Assembly: GCA_016711485.1 (NCBI GenBank)
Contig: JADJSX010000008.1
Span: 372,001 to 436,000, forward strand
Source: Leptospiraceae bacterium
GTDB taxonomy: Bacteria > Spirochaetota > Leptospiria > Leptospirales > Leptospiraceae
Reading direction: 5' to 3'
Length of the DNA stretch: 64,000 nucleotides
Shown: positions 1 through 10,200 of the stretch, piece by piece
Position numbering within the stretch: position 1 is the first letter of the stretch
Layout: the number at the start of each line of letters is the position of its first letter
The notes under the pieces: model-generated
What the model was told of the DNA's origin: nothing
What the model saw: the letters and a program-made list of their open reading frames with translations, nothing else
The model's database searches: none
Made by a program: the position numbers and the translations under genes

Positions 1-2238
1 GATTGTATCTTTTATGACTGGTTTTCCCGTATAATCATCCATACCGGCAGAAAAACATTTTTCAATATCTTCCACTAGTGTTCCGGCAGTTACCGCAATA
101 ATTGGAATGTGATTATTTATTTCTCGTTTCCTGATTTCTTGTGTTGCTTCGTATCCGTTCATTTCTGGCATTTGAATATCCATAAAAATTATATCTGGAT
201 TCAATTTATTAAATTGATTGACCGCCTCTATTCCGTCTATTGCTTCAGAAATTTCTGCATTTGGTAAAATTTTTCTTACGATTGCTTTTCCTAATGACAT
301 GTTGATCAAATCATCATCTACTAATAATACTTTAAATACGTCGAGTGGAGAACGAAACTTTGTTTCAATTTTATTTTCAATAATTGGAAGTGTTTGAGGT
401 AAATCCTTATATTCTGCTTTTGACTTGAGTGAAAAGAAAAAAGTACTACCTTTGCCTAATTCACTTTTTACTTCAAGATTACTTTCCATTAAGATTAGAA
501 GCCTTTTGGCAATAGTAAGCCCTAATCCTGCTCCACCATATCTTCTATTATTTGATGAATCCACTTGAGAAAAAGCATCGAATATTTTCCAGTAGTCATT
601 CATTGCAATTCCAATTCCGGTATCTGTAACTGAGAAACGGATTTCTGCTTCTTCTGATTCCGGATTATACCAATTAACCTCAACTTTTATTTCAATTTGT
701 CCCTGTTTAGTGTATTTGACTGCATTACTTAATATATTTAAGAATACTTGTTTTAGTCGAACCGGATCAACCCAAATATATATTGGTGTATTGATTTCAA
801 TAATTGTTATAATTTTAATATTTTTTTCTAGGGCTGCGAATTTTATGATTTCTCCCGTTTGCAATACAATTTCTGACACAGAAGTTCTTTCTATTTTTAG
901 TTTTAATTTATTTCCATTCAAACTTGATGCACTCAAAATATCATTTAATATTTGTAATAAAGAATTTGCTGAACGTAGGATCGTATTTATATACTGACTC
1001 TGCGTATCATCCAAATCTGTTCTCAATAATAAATCAGAAAAACCAATGACTCCATTTAATGGAGTTCTAAGTTCATGTCCCATATTGGAAAGAAATTGAG
1101 ATTTAGCAATATTAGCCGCTATTGCATCTTCCTTGGCTATGCGTAATTCGACTTCCGATAATTTTTCTTCTGTTATATCTTCCGTTATACCAAGTAGGTA
1201 TAACGGTTTCCCTGTATTTCCCATAATCGCTAATTTTTTCGTTTTTAGAATACGTTTTCCTAATTGAGTGCTGATTTGTTCTTCATGAGTGTCAACTTCG
1301 CCTGATTTTTCTAATACTTGCCTATCTTTGAAAACTAATTTAGTTGCCTGATTTTTTGGAAAAATGTCAAAATCGTTTTTACCAATTAAGTCTTTCCGAT
1401 TTTTTCCTAAGAATTTTTCAGCAGAGCGGTTAAATAGTAGAAACCGCAAATCGGATGCTCGTTTTACAAAAATAAAATGAGGAATATGATCTAGGATAGT
1501 TTCTAAAAGTTCTGTAGATTCCTTCGCTTTTTCTTCCAAAAATTTTCTGTCAGTAATATTTTCTAGAATTGGTAAGTAGTAAAGTGGGGTGCCTGTTTCG
1601 TCTTTAACGATACGAATGCTTAATCTTGCCCAAACAATTTTTCCATTGGAATCAACATAACGTTTATCGGTTTCATATTGATCGATTTCATTATTTGTAA
1701 GTTGATTTAGATTATCTTCGATAATATATGAATCTTCTGGATAAGTTATTTCTGTAAACGTGAGGCCTAATAATTGACTTTCTGTATATCCTAGCATTTT
1801 ACAAAGTGATTCGTTTACCGCAGTAAATTTATAATTAATTGAAACGATAGCCGCGCCGACAGGTGCTTGATCAAACATTCTTTTAAAACGGGCTTCGCTT
1901 AATCTTAAATTAGCTTCTGCTTTTTTTCGTTTTGTAATATCAGTTATGACTGCAAAAGATTGTACTACTTTTCCATTAGAATCTCGTTCGCAACTTGCAG
2001 AAAGAAGTGCATCTATAATTTCTCCGTTCTTTTTTACAAATTGGTATTCTAATTCTTTACTATACCCATTCTTTAAAAAATCTGGTATTGTTACTTCTAT
2101 CGCATATTTGCGAGATTCAGGTGTTAAAAAATCTATTGATTTTTTTCCGATTACTTCTTCTCGAGAGTAACCAAGTGTCGTTAGCCAATAGTCACTAACG
2201 TTTAATAAAAATCCTTCTGGATTCATCGAATGGAGCAT
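1..2238 (-). CDS. Hybrid sensor histidine kinase, main part (frameshifted, runs off left edge)
   Basis: Reading leftward this frame encodes three successive PAS/PAC modules, a HisKA dimerisation domain, a HATPase_c domain and a receiver domain. The phosphoacceptor His lies in GHELRTPLNG (codon 1075-1077). The ATPase shows DTGIGI and GGAGLGL, and the receiver Asp lies in MDIQMPEMNG (codon 178-180), with its conserved Lys in GKPV near the edge. It would autophosphorylate at the inner membrane and relay phosphate to its own receiver. The frame is open to the window edge, so the last residues are missing. The membrane segments and the start of the first PAS domain lie in a different frame (2223-2543) and are separated by one missing base. 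The listed start is an internal ATG; the native start is almost certainly at 2543. Confidence 0.8.
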   Translation of the reverse strand, partial: MLHSMNPEGFLLNVSDYWLTTLGYSREEVIGKKSIDFLTPESRKYAIEVTIPDFLKNGYSKELEYQFVKKNGEIIDALLSASCERDSNGKVVQSFAVITDITKRKKAEANLRLSEARFKRMFDQAPVGAAIVSINYKFTAVNESLCKMLGYTESQLLGLTFTEITYPEDSYIIEDNLNQLTNNEIDQYETDKRYVDSNGKIVWARLSIRIVKDETGTPLYYLPILENITDRKFLEEKAKESTELLETILDHIPHFIFVKRASDLRFLLFNRSAEKFLGKNRKDLIGKNDFDIFPKNQATKLVFKDRQVLEKSGEVDTHEEQISTQLGKRILKTKKLAIMGNTGKPLYLLGITEDITEEKLSEVELRIAKEDAIAANIAKSQFLSNMGHELRTPLNGVIGFSDLLLRTDLDDTQSQYINTILRSANSLLQILNDILSASSLNGNKLKLKIERTSVSEIVLQTGEIIKFAALEKNIKIITIIEINTPIYIWVDPVRLKQVFLNILSNAVKYTKQGQIEIKVEVNWYNPESEEAEIRFSVTDTGIGIAMNDYWKIFDAFSQVDSSNNRRYGGAGLGLTIAKRLLILMESNLEVKSELGKGSTFFFSLKSKAEYKDLPQTLPIIENKIETKFRSPLDVFKVLLVDDDLINMSLGKAIVRKILPNAEISEAIDGIEAVNQFNKLNPDIIFMDIQMPEMNGYEATQEIRKREINNHIPIIAVTAGTLVEDIEKCFSAGMDDYTGKPVIKDTI

Positions 2239-2543
2239 GACCGGAGTTTTTCATAGAGTGTTCTATATTTTTCCTTCTGTGTGTTTAATTCATTTGAATA
2301 GATACGTCCTTCGATAGATGCTAAATATTTAAATATCTTAATTAAAATATAAAGTGTAGTGAGTGCGACGAAAAAACCTGTGACTAAACCTGTCGTGAGA
2401 TAATCAATCGTTATCCTCTTTTGAAAATACAGGCTACAGGCAGATACGATAATCATTGTCAGAAATTCGGCTATTAGTATCAAAATACCTAAAAGTAGAT
2501 AAGAATTTAAAAATTTTAATTTATTGATAATATATTCTGACAA
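2223..2543 (-). pseudogene. N-terminal membrane part of the hybrid histidine kinase, cut off by a frameshift
   Basis: The 106-residue product has two hydrophobic segments (about residues 14-38 and 50-72), then a coiled linker ending YRTLYEK, the usual beginning of a PAS domain. It then runs out of frame into a stop. If one A is added to the five-A run (plus-strand T run 2247-2251), the protein continues YEKTPVMLHSMN directly into the first PAS domain of the neighbouring frame. This is the membrane-anchoring half of one kinase gene. The single-base loss in a homopolymer may be a sequencing error, a recent inactivating mutation or a slippage switch; the sequence alone cannot tell. Confidence 0.75.
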
Positions 2544-3185
2544 TGTAATGACCTACCCAATAGTATATAAAAGTGAAAATGTGAAAATCTGATCTTTACT
2601 CATAACTACAATTCATAGACGTTAATTTTTCTTTTAAACTTGTTTCTTGTAGATTTTCCTCGGAACTACATTTTACTTAAATTGTTGTCTAGGTTTAGAA
2701 CTATAAAAACCTAGTAGATAACTAATTTGTAGATCATCTGGATTTCATTTCATATTTTATTCAATTGATTTGAGTAAAATAAGTCCGAAGGAAAGAGTAA
2801 ATGGCATTCAATCAATACCATTCAAATTTTTCAAGGAAGGATTTTTACAGATTGACCAAATTTATACCAATTCTATTTAATCATTGCGCAAGACTTTGCC
2901 GATAAACGAATTGGTATAGACCATTTCAAAATAAGACTCTGGTTACTCGATACTATAGTAACTATTACTAACTGACCTTACGCAAAATAGGAAATTTACG
3001 AAAATGAAGTCTAATTTAAGAATATTAGATAAAGCTAATGAATTAATGAATAAGCAAGTTTGGGCGGCAATCCAAGCGATGCACTGAGCGATCGTCGAAG
3101 TGTCGCCGATTGCCCCTATTTCTCACCTCAACGCGCTTGTGCGTAAGGTGCGTTACTAAGACTGTTAGGTAAATAAAACATACTT
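2544..3185. other. Intergenic region with inverted repeats, no gene seen
   Basis: This 642-base spacer between the kinase start and the diguanylate cyclase holds no convincing reading frame. It contains a perfect 11-bp inverted repeat (TATACCAATTC at 2863-2873 and its complement at 2908-2918). It also contains a family I terminal-inverted-repeat element (2965-3159) ending 26 nt before the next start codon. Confidence 0.6.
2965..3159 (+). repeat. MITE-like element, family I copy 1
   Basis: The ends are imperfect inverted repeats of about 20 bp: TTACTAACTGACCTTACGCA on the left and the complement of TTAGTAACGCACCTTACGCA on the right. The interior shares AAGAATATTAGA...GCTAATGAATTAAT with copies at 6937-7245, 22459-22552 and 48700-48909. 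No transposase is encoded, so it fits a miniature inverted-repeat element. It is oriented with its AAGGTG end next to the diguanylate cyclase gene, 26 nt before the ATG, so it may supply promoter or leader sequence. Confidence 0.7.
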
Positions 3186-4199
3186 ATGAAAAACGAAAAT
3201 ATATCCTATGAAGATTTAGTAAAAGAAAATGAAGAACTAAAAAAACTTATATTAGAAAAACAAAATATTGTAGATAACCTACGAGAAAACGAACTTAAAT
3301 TTCAGTTGGCATTTGAAAATGCAAATATTGGAATGTGTCTAGTAAATACTAAAGGTGAACTTTTTAAAGTTAACTCTAAGATGTGTGAAATATTTGGATA
3401 TTCAAAATCCGAATTAGAAAAAATGACTACGAATGACATTGCTCATCCAGATTATTTAGTTGTTAGCCCCACCTTTATAAAGAGAGCAACAAGTGGTGAT
3501 ATAGATCACTCAATCTTTGAAAAAAAATACATACATAAAAATGGCAGCTTAATTATTGCACAAGTTTCCAGTTCAGTGGTTCGAAACGCCATTGGAGCAC
3601 CAATGTATTTTATTTCTCATGTAATGGATATTACCGAACCTAAAAAAATGGAGGAGAGACTGAGAGACTCCGCGCGCGAGTTGTCGAGAATTGCTTCTCT
3701 AGATGGTTTAACTTCCATTCCCAATAGGCGTTCCTTTGACCATAGTTTAGAGTTACATTGGAAATTATTTCAAAAAGAAAAAATTCCGTTCTCTCTTTTG
3801 TTAATTGATATAGATTTTTTTAAAAATTATAATGATTTATACGGACATTTGCGCGGTGATGATTGTTTGATATTAGTTGCTCAACTAATTTCTAAAAATT
3901 TGGAAAAACCAAGTGACTTTGTTGGAAGATATGGCGGCGAAGAGTTTGGAGTCATAATAAAAAATGCAAATTCCGCTGAAGGATTTACATTTGCAGAGCA
4001 TTTACGTAAAAAAATCGAAGCACTTGGAATTACCCATGAAGACTCTATAGTCAATAGATACCTGACTTTGAGCATAGGTGTGTCAGATTGTTTTATGGGT
4101 AATGATGATAATCCGCAAGAAATTCTTTCTAAAGCAGACAAAGCATTGTACAAAGCAAAAAAACTAGGAAGAAATCAAGTAGTAATATATTCAGAATGA
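3186..4199 (+). CDS. PAS-GGDEF diguanylate cyclase
   Basis: The 337-residue soluble protein starts with a short coiled coil (residues 8-38), followed by a PAS/PAC sensor domain (about 40-155) and a GGDEF domain (about 170-335). The active-site motif is intact as RYGGEEF (250-254), so it should make cyclic di-GMP from two GTP. The inhibitory I-site normally reads RxxD five residues earlier; here it is KPSD, so product inhibition may be weak. No transmembrane segment is visible, so the PAS domain probably senses a cytoplasmic cue. No clear Shine-Dalgarno sequence precedes the ATG, and a repeat element ends 26 nt upstream. It converges on the following cyclase gene with a 15-nt gap. Confidence 0.9.
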   Translation: MKNENISYEDLVKENEELKKLILEKQNIVDNLRENELKFQLAFENANIGMCLVNTKGELFKVNSKMCEIFGYSKSELEKMTTNDIAHPDYLVVSPTFIKRATSGDIDHSIFEKKYIHKNGSLIIAQVSSSVVRNAIGAPMYFISHVMDITEPKKMEERLRDSARELSRIASLDGLTSIPNRRSFDHSLELHWKLFQKEKIPFSLLLIDIDFFKNYNDLYGHLRGDDCLILVAQLISKNLEKPSDFVGRYGGEEFGVIIKNANSAEGFTFAEHLRKKIEALGITHEDSIVNRYLTLSIGVSDCFMGNDDNPQEILSKADKALYKAKKLGRNQVVIYSE

Positions 4200-4214
4200 T
4201 TTTCTTTGGTTGAT

Positions 4215-6293
4215 TTATGATTTGAATTTTTCCGTGCATCTATTAATATAAATATCAGTCGGTTTATCATCTGGGTATTTTGTTTGCACAATTCGAAATT
4301 TTTCTAGCGCCAATTCGTAATTTTGCGAATGAAAATTTTTTACTCCTTCTTCAAAATCTGATTTGATAGAATGAATTACATTTTGTATATTTTCTGGTTC
4401 CCCGTCATATACATGGTATACGATAATTTTTCTCGTTTTTCCTTTTACCTGAACACGATCTAGAAGACGATAATTGTAAATATTTTTGGATTCAATTTCT
4501 TCAATCACACTTTCTGAAACAATGATAGAAACACCGTATTCTTTTGTTAGTCCTTCTATTCTTGCAGCTAAGTTCACAGAGTCAGAAATCACAGTTCCGT
4601 CCATACGATCATTTGCACCTATGATTCCTAACATAAGGCTACCTGTGTGAATTCCAAATCCTACACTAATTGGGTTATAATTACTTTTTGCTCGTTCGAG
4701 ATTATAGTGATATATTTCCTGTTTCATTCCTATAGCGGCACGAAGTGCATCTTCAGAGTTTTGCGGAAACAATGCCATGATAGCGTCTCCAATGTATTTA
4801 TCAATGAATCCATTATTGTTTTGTATGAAAGGACCCATTCTTTTCAAATACGAATTAATAAAATTAAAATTCTCTTTGGGACTCATTGTTTCGGATAAGT
4901 TTGTAAATTCTCGAATATCAGAAAATAGAATGGACATATTCTTTTGGACTTGATCACCAAGTTTAACATCCAATACTGTATTTTTATTTAACTGCTGTAA
5001 AAATGGAGTAGGGACAAATTTACTAATTGCTTCATTGGTTTGCAGAAGATCATTGGATAATCTTTCTACAGAATAAAAAGCCTTTGAAAATCTCTCTGAA
5101 AGCAAATAAGACTGAAAAAATAGAAATAAAAATACTCCAAATGGAAAAATGAAAATAGGCGGAACAGCAGCGAAAATTTGAATTTCATTCATATAAATTA
5201 TTTCTATGATAAAAGTAGAAAAAAGTATATATATACCGACTAACGCAGGTCTCGCTCCTTCTATTTTATTTCGAATTGCTTTAAACATTATCCAAGTGAT
5301 ATAACCAGAATTCAGTAAAATAAATATTTGAAAAGGTACGGCAGTATGACTATATATAGTAGCTTTAGTAAATAGAACCAAAAGAATAGATACAATAGAT
5401 ATGAAATAAGAAAAGTAAATTATCCAGCCCTTTTGTTTATTTAGGAATAATACAATTAGAAATTCATAGAAAAGTAAAAAGGATGCAAAAAATGTTAAAT
5501 ATTCTATTTTTAATTGTGTTTCGAAACTTTTAAATGGAAGGATTGGAACTAAAAATCTTTCTCCTGTAACACCTATTCGCATAGCTGAGACAATACAAAA
5601 TAAGCCCAACAATAAACTCGTAATATCTACTTTTCTAAGAGTAAACAATCCAAAATGGTACACTGCCATAATCAATAAACTACCAATTAAAAATGAATCA
5701 AAAGCGATTAACCAATGTTTATAATTGGAAATTTCTTTCTCTAATCCCAATTCAAAGTGCGCCCAAGTCCCGCCTTTTCGATGAGCATAATTTGAAATAT
5801 AAAGAACAAATTCATTTTCTCCTTCTTTTAATTGTAAAAAAGAAACAACGGGATGCCATTCAGCAATTTCTTCCTCATAATTTTTTCCGGGTTTACCATT
5901 ATTAGCCACTAAGCGTCCATTTACCCAAAGTTCGTATGCACTGTACATATCCCCAATTCGTAATCCATAAGTCTCACTTGGATCAGAGATTATTAATTTC
6001 ATTCGGTATGTTGCAAAACTTAAATTCGATAATGGTTCTCCGTTTTTTTCTTTTGTATTCCATAAAGCTGGAATTTGGATAAAGTCCTTATCCTGCTCCG
6101 CTATGTTTTCAAAATTTCCAAATGGGATGAATTGTTTGTAATAAAATTCCCACTCTCCATAGAGTTGCATTTTTCCCATGTTTGAAAAATTCCAGCCGCG
6201 AGCATCTAAGATTCCTTTTTTGACAATGGGAGGAGTCTGAATTTTTTGAACACAGGAAAGGAATATAAAAATAAGTAAAATTAAATATTTCAT
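4215..6293 (-). CDS. Lipoprotein 7TM (7TMR-DISM-type) adenylate/guanylate cyclase
   Basis: The 692-residue protein begins with a lipoprotein-type signal (lipobox FLSC at residues 11-14). A beta-rich extracellular domain follows, resembling the 7TMR-DISM galactose-binding module, then seven or so membrane helices (about 195-415) and a class III nucleotide cyclase domain (about 455-630). Both metal-binding Asp are present, in FSDIREFT and YIGDAIMALF. The Lys of DKYIGD favours ATP, and the transition-state region reads VNLAARIE. A C-terminal TPR-like tail follows. It should convert an external signal into cAMP. It has the same architecture as the 14063-16156 gene, so the two are paralogues. The CHD is complete, so it is probably active; the ligand is unknown. 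Confidence 0.88.
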   Translation of the reverse strand: MKYLILLIFIFLSCVQKIQTPPIVKKGILDARGWNFSNMGKMQLYGEWEFYYKQFIPFGNFENIAEQDKDFIQIPALWNTKEKNGEPLSNLSFATYRMKLIISDPSETYGLRIGDMYSAYELWVNGRLVANNGKPGKNYEEEIAEWHPVVSFLQLKEGENEFVLYISNYAHRKGGTWAHFELGLEKEISNYKHWLIAFDSFLIGSLLIMAVYHFGLFTLRKVDITSLLLGLFCIVSAMRIGVTGERFLVPILPFKSFETQLKIEYLTFFASFLLFYEFLIVLFLNKQKGWIIYFSYFISIVSILLVLFTKATIYSHTAVPFQIFILLNSGYITWIMFKAIRNKIEGARPALVGIYILFSTFIIEIIYMNEIQIFAAVPPIFIFPFGVFLFLFFQSYLLSERFSKAFYSVERLSNDLLQTNEAISKFVPTPFLQQLNKNTVLDVKLGDQVQKNMSILFSDIREFTNLSETMSPKENFNFINSYLKRMGPFIQNNNGFIDKYIGDAIMALFPQNSEDALRAAIGMKQEIYHYNLERAKSNYNPISVGFGIHTGSLMLGIIGANDRMDGTVISDSVNLAARIEGLTKEYGVSIIVSESVIEEIESKNIYNYRLLDRVQVKGKTRKIIVYHVYDGEPENIQNVIHSIKSDFEEGVKNFHSQNYELALEKFRIVQTKYPDDKPTDIYINRCTEKFKS

Positions 6294-6390
6294 TTTCAGG
6301 TGAATTCAATATGTAACAAATAGTTTGTATAGCAATTTTTCATAGGATTGATATTTTTTATTCATCGTAGGCATATTTATTCCCTCAATT

Positions 6391-6526
6391 TTTTAGTAAC
6401 GCATACTACGCAAAAAGCGTTAAGTATAAGGTGACTAGAAAGCTGTCGACAATTTGTGTTATTATCAATTCATTTGAAATTCATAATACATAGTAAATTT
6501 CTCTTTTTGCTTAAGGTGAGTTAATA
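6391..6526 (+). repeat. Degenerate family I MITE-like element
   Basis: The left end TTTTTAGTAACGCATACTACGCA and the right end TTTGCTTAAGGTGAGTTAATAA are diverged versions of the family I inverted ends, enclosing about 95 bases. The inner AAATTTCTC stretch also matches family I in inverse sense. It is the most decayed full-length copy. Confidence 0.45.
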
Positions 6527-6936
6527 ATTCGACTAACGGTAATTTGACTATTGGGAAAGGTCTATAAAGTTTTGAGAAAATTTTTCATACTCATAACTTG
6601 CGTTTGTCTGAAAATTCAAATTGGAAATATATTTTTGCGTAAAATTGATTCTACTTTTTTTTAAAAGTATCAAAAGCATAGTATAAACTATTATAAGCAA
6701 GTACATATACCTGCACTAGTTACGAAAAAATACTGGTATTTATTGCGTTTTTCAGGATTATTTTTGCAATATTATAGTCTTTCTTTAACTTAGATATTTA
6801 TACGAAAGTATTCTCTTCTTCAAAATTTTAGAATATTCGAACCAATAAAATAAAAAGACCGAATTGATAATATTCATGGGCATAAAAAGAAAAATCCAAA
6901 TAAATAAGAATCAGTTATATGATAAATTTTTTAACA
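6527..6936. other. Spacer upstream of the GAF adenylate cyclase, no gene seen
   Basis: This AT-rich stretch between two family I repeat copies has no reading frame with a ribosome site or family resemblance. It may contain the promoter of the downstream adenylate cyclase, but no clear -35/-10 pair could be assigned. Confidence 0.4.
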
Positions 6937-7245
6937 TAATAACTGACCTTACGCACAATGAGAAATTTATAAAATTTAAAGCCAAAATAAGAATATTAGA
7001 AACAGCTAATGAATTAATAAATCTTGCACTGAGTTTATCGAATGTGTCAATAGCCTGCGATAGCGTGGCTGAAGGTGAGCGACTAAGCGAAAGGGGGGAC
7101 ACGCCCACCATTATGTTTCGACCTATTGTTGTGAAAGCAACAATGGGCTTGAGCGATAGCGAAAGAGATGGAGGGATAAACATTGAGTTCGGGTGCAAAC
7201 CTCCAGTGAACGCTGGACTCACCTTGTGTAAGGTGAGATAATAAA
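6937..7245 (+). repeat. MITE-like element, family I copy 2 (longest copy)
   Basis: Left end ATAACTGACCTTACGCA and right end TAAGGTGAGATAATAAA form inverted termini. Inside, the AGAATATTAGAAACAGC block and a GC-richer part ending CGCTGGACTCACCTTG match copy 3 (48700-48909, inverted). The right part forms its own hairpin, CTCACCTT facing AAGGTGAG. It ends 22 nt before the ATG of the GAF adenylate cyclase, in the same orientation as copy 1 upstream of the diguanylate cyclase. A chance open frame across it is not a credible gene. Confidence 0.7.
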
Positions 7246-7267
7246 TCTATTTCTTAATTAGAATTCT

Positions 7268-10200
7268 ATGCCGAAAAATAAATTTTTGAATCTATTGAAA
7301 TTTGGAATACTCCAAAAAATAAATGGAATTCATTTACTTAGTACAACGGCCGTGGCACTGAGTATAGGATTAATTCTCTACAACTATTACTCAACTCATA
7401 TTATGCAGACTGCTATAGAAAAACTAAATATCGGAATAGTAACTGTTTACAGTATTCTTGACTTAGAACAATTTGACTCCCTTGATAAAGAAAGTTATAA
7501 AACTTTAAATTACTGGAAAATACAAAATAAATTGAATCTAATTCAAGGAAAATTTCAATTAGCCTCTATTCAAGTTTTGAAACTAAATCAAAAAAAAGAA
7601 TTTGATACTATTTATGACTTTCCATTTGTGAATGATAATACAACAAATTCGAAACGTTTTTTTCCATTTAAACTTATTAATAAAAAAGATATTCAAGAAT
7701 GTTCCAAACTCGAAGAAGTTTATATTTCTAATGAAGACTATAAAAGTGAGTTTGGAAATTTTAAATTTGCGTGCTTAGGGGTTCGTGTTCAGAATCAATT
7801 GGTCGGAATGATCTTCGCATACTATGAAATAACCGAAATAAATAAAATTCAGAAAATAGGACTAAATTTTCTGACTACTCTGTTTTTGATTGGAATACTT
7901 ATAACTATATTAACCGGATTTTTAATAAAATCATACATTGTTAGACCTTTATTACAATTAAACGATGCTACAAAACAGATAACCGAGGGTAATCTAGATT
8001 ATACAATAAATATAAATCGTAAAGATGAAATTGGTGAGCTTGCGAATAGTTTTAACACAATGGCGGCTAACTTAAAGTCAAGTTTCGCAATCGTTGCAGA
8101 TCAGAATACACTACTTGAAAAACGAGTAAAAGAAAGAACAATTGAATTAGAAAACGCAAAAGAAGAAATGGAAGCACTAAATCATTTTACCTATTTGATC
8201 AATTCTATTTCTAGTTTAAACGAAATTTTTGTAGAAATATCAAAATATATGCGCCTAAAATACAATATAATAAGTTTGTGGCTTTGTATTTCGGATGAAA
8301 AGAGGGAGTATGCACATACCTATAAAACTTATAGTTATATTCGATTACCTGAAGACCAATATCAATATCTTTTAAATAAAAAAATCCCATTAAACGATAA
8401 AGGAGGTAATATCTATTTAACGTTAAATAGGCAGAAACCATTTTATATTAGAAAGATAAAGAATTTCAAATACGAATTAGAAAAAGAAATTATAGAAAAA
8501 TTAGGGATTAAATCGGTATTACTTGTTCCGTTGGTAAGTAAAAATCAAAGTATTGGATTATTTGCATTCTCTAATATGAAAAACGAAATTAAATTACAAA
8601 AAAAAGAAATTGAAACAATCACAAATATATGCGCACAAATATCCGGCGTGATTCAGACTACACTTCTGCTTCAAGAAGTTAAAGATTCCAAAGAACAGAT
8701 TGAGGAGTTAAATCTTCTTATAAAGAGTTTGAACGAAGAAATCGAATTAAAAGTAATTATGAAAAAGGTAATTGATTATATTCAAAAAAACTTTGGAATC
8801 AAATACTATGGTTTGCACAAAGTTAATAAGAATAAAACTGATATTAGCCTCTTGGATTATTGTATTCCTGATTATGCCGATGAAAAAGATATTTCGGTAA
8901 TTCGAAATTCTAATATTTCCATTTCTGGTATAAATGGAGCTCATAAATTCGCTTTCAAAAACAAAAAGACGATTTATTTTAATGAAATTAAATATGATAG
9001 TCTAACAGAGGTTGAATCATTTGTTGTTGAAAAGTTTAAAATTAAATCCTATTTAATGTTACCATTAATTTTACAAAATGTCCCTATAGGAATTTTAGAT
9101 TTTTTTGATGAAGATAAAATGCATTTATCTGATGACGACATTTCTCGTATTACTATTTTGGGTGAACATTTGGCGGGAATTATTCATGCCTCAAATTTAT
9201 TTCAGCAAGTTCAGGAAGAAAAGGAAAAAGCAATAGCCGCTAGAGTGGAGGCTGACAATTCCAAAAAAGAAACTGAATATCTAAATACTTTTTCTAAATT
9301 GATTAATTCGGTCAATGATCTGGATTTAATTTTTAAATATACTGTCGAAAATTTAAAACTAAACCTTGATGCAGATATTTATTGGTTACAGTTATTAACA
9401 AAAGATAAAAAAAGATTGTTTACAAGGTGTTTATCAGTGCCGGATTTTATATCGGACGAAATAGTCGAGGAGTATCGGTCTAAAAAATTTAAATTAAAGG
9501 AGGAAAGTGGATCGATATTCATGACATACTCTCGGAAAAAAACATTGTATATAAATAATTTAAATAGTATTTCTGATACTAAAATAACAGAAATAGAAAA
9601 CAACCTCATCAAAGCTATGAACACGAATACTACACTTCAAATTCCACTCCTCGTTCAAAATGAAGTGTTTGGGATAATGCATATTAACCAATATGGTGGA
9701 TTAAAACGGCTAAACAAAAGTAAATTGAAGTTTATTGAATCTTTCTGTGAACAATTAGCAATAGCCGCACATAACTCCTCCTTATACGAAGATGTTGAAT
9801 CAGAAAAAGAAAATGCAGATATCGAAAAAGGAATTGCTGTAGTGGCCCAACAAGAAGCAGAAATCGAAAGAGATAAATCTGAAAAATTATTACAAAATAT
9901 TTTACCGAAAGAAGTTATTGAAGAATTAAAGGAAAATGGAGTTGTGCGGCCACAGTTATTCGAATCAGTCTCTGTTTTATTTACTGACTTTAAAGGGTTT
10001 ACTTCGATAGCAGAAAAAATGACTCCGCAAGAGTTAGTGAGTGAACTTGGAAATTGTTTTTCCTTTTTCGATTCGCTTATGATTAGATACAGATTAGAAA
10101 AATTAAAAACGATTGGTGATAGTTATATGTGTGCCGGCGGAATTCCTAAATCAAATTTGACTCATGCCATTGATGCTACGTTAGTAGCTTTAGAAATTCA

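Noticed and set aside
6864..7241. 125-codon plus-strand frame and a 103-codon antisense frame at 6911-7222
   Set aside because: They are read through the family I repeat copy 2, which has inverted ends and homologues without such frames. Composition is repeat-like, and no ribosome site or family was seen.
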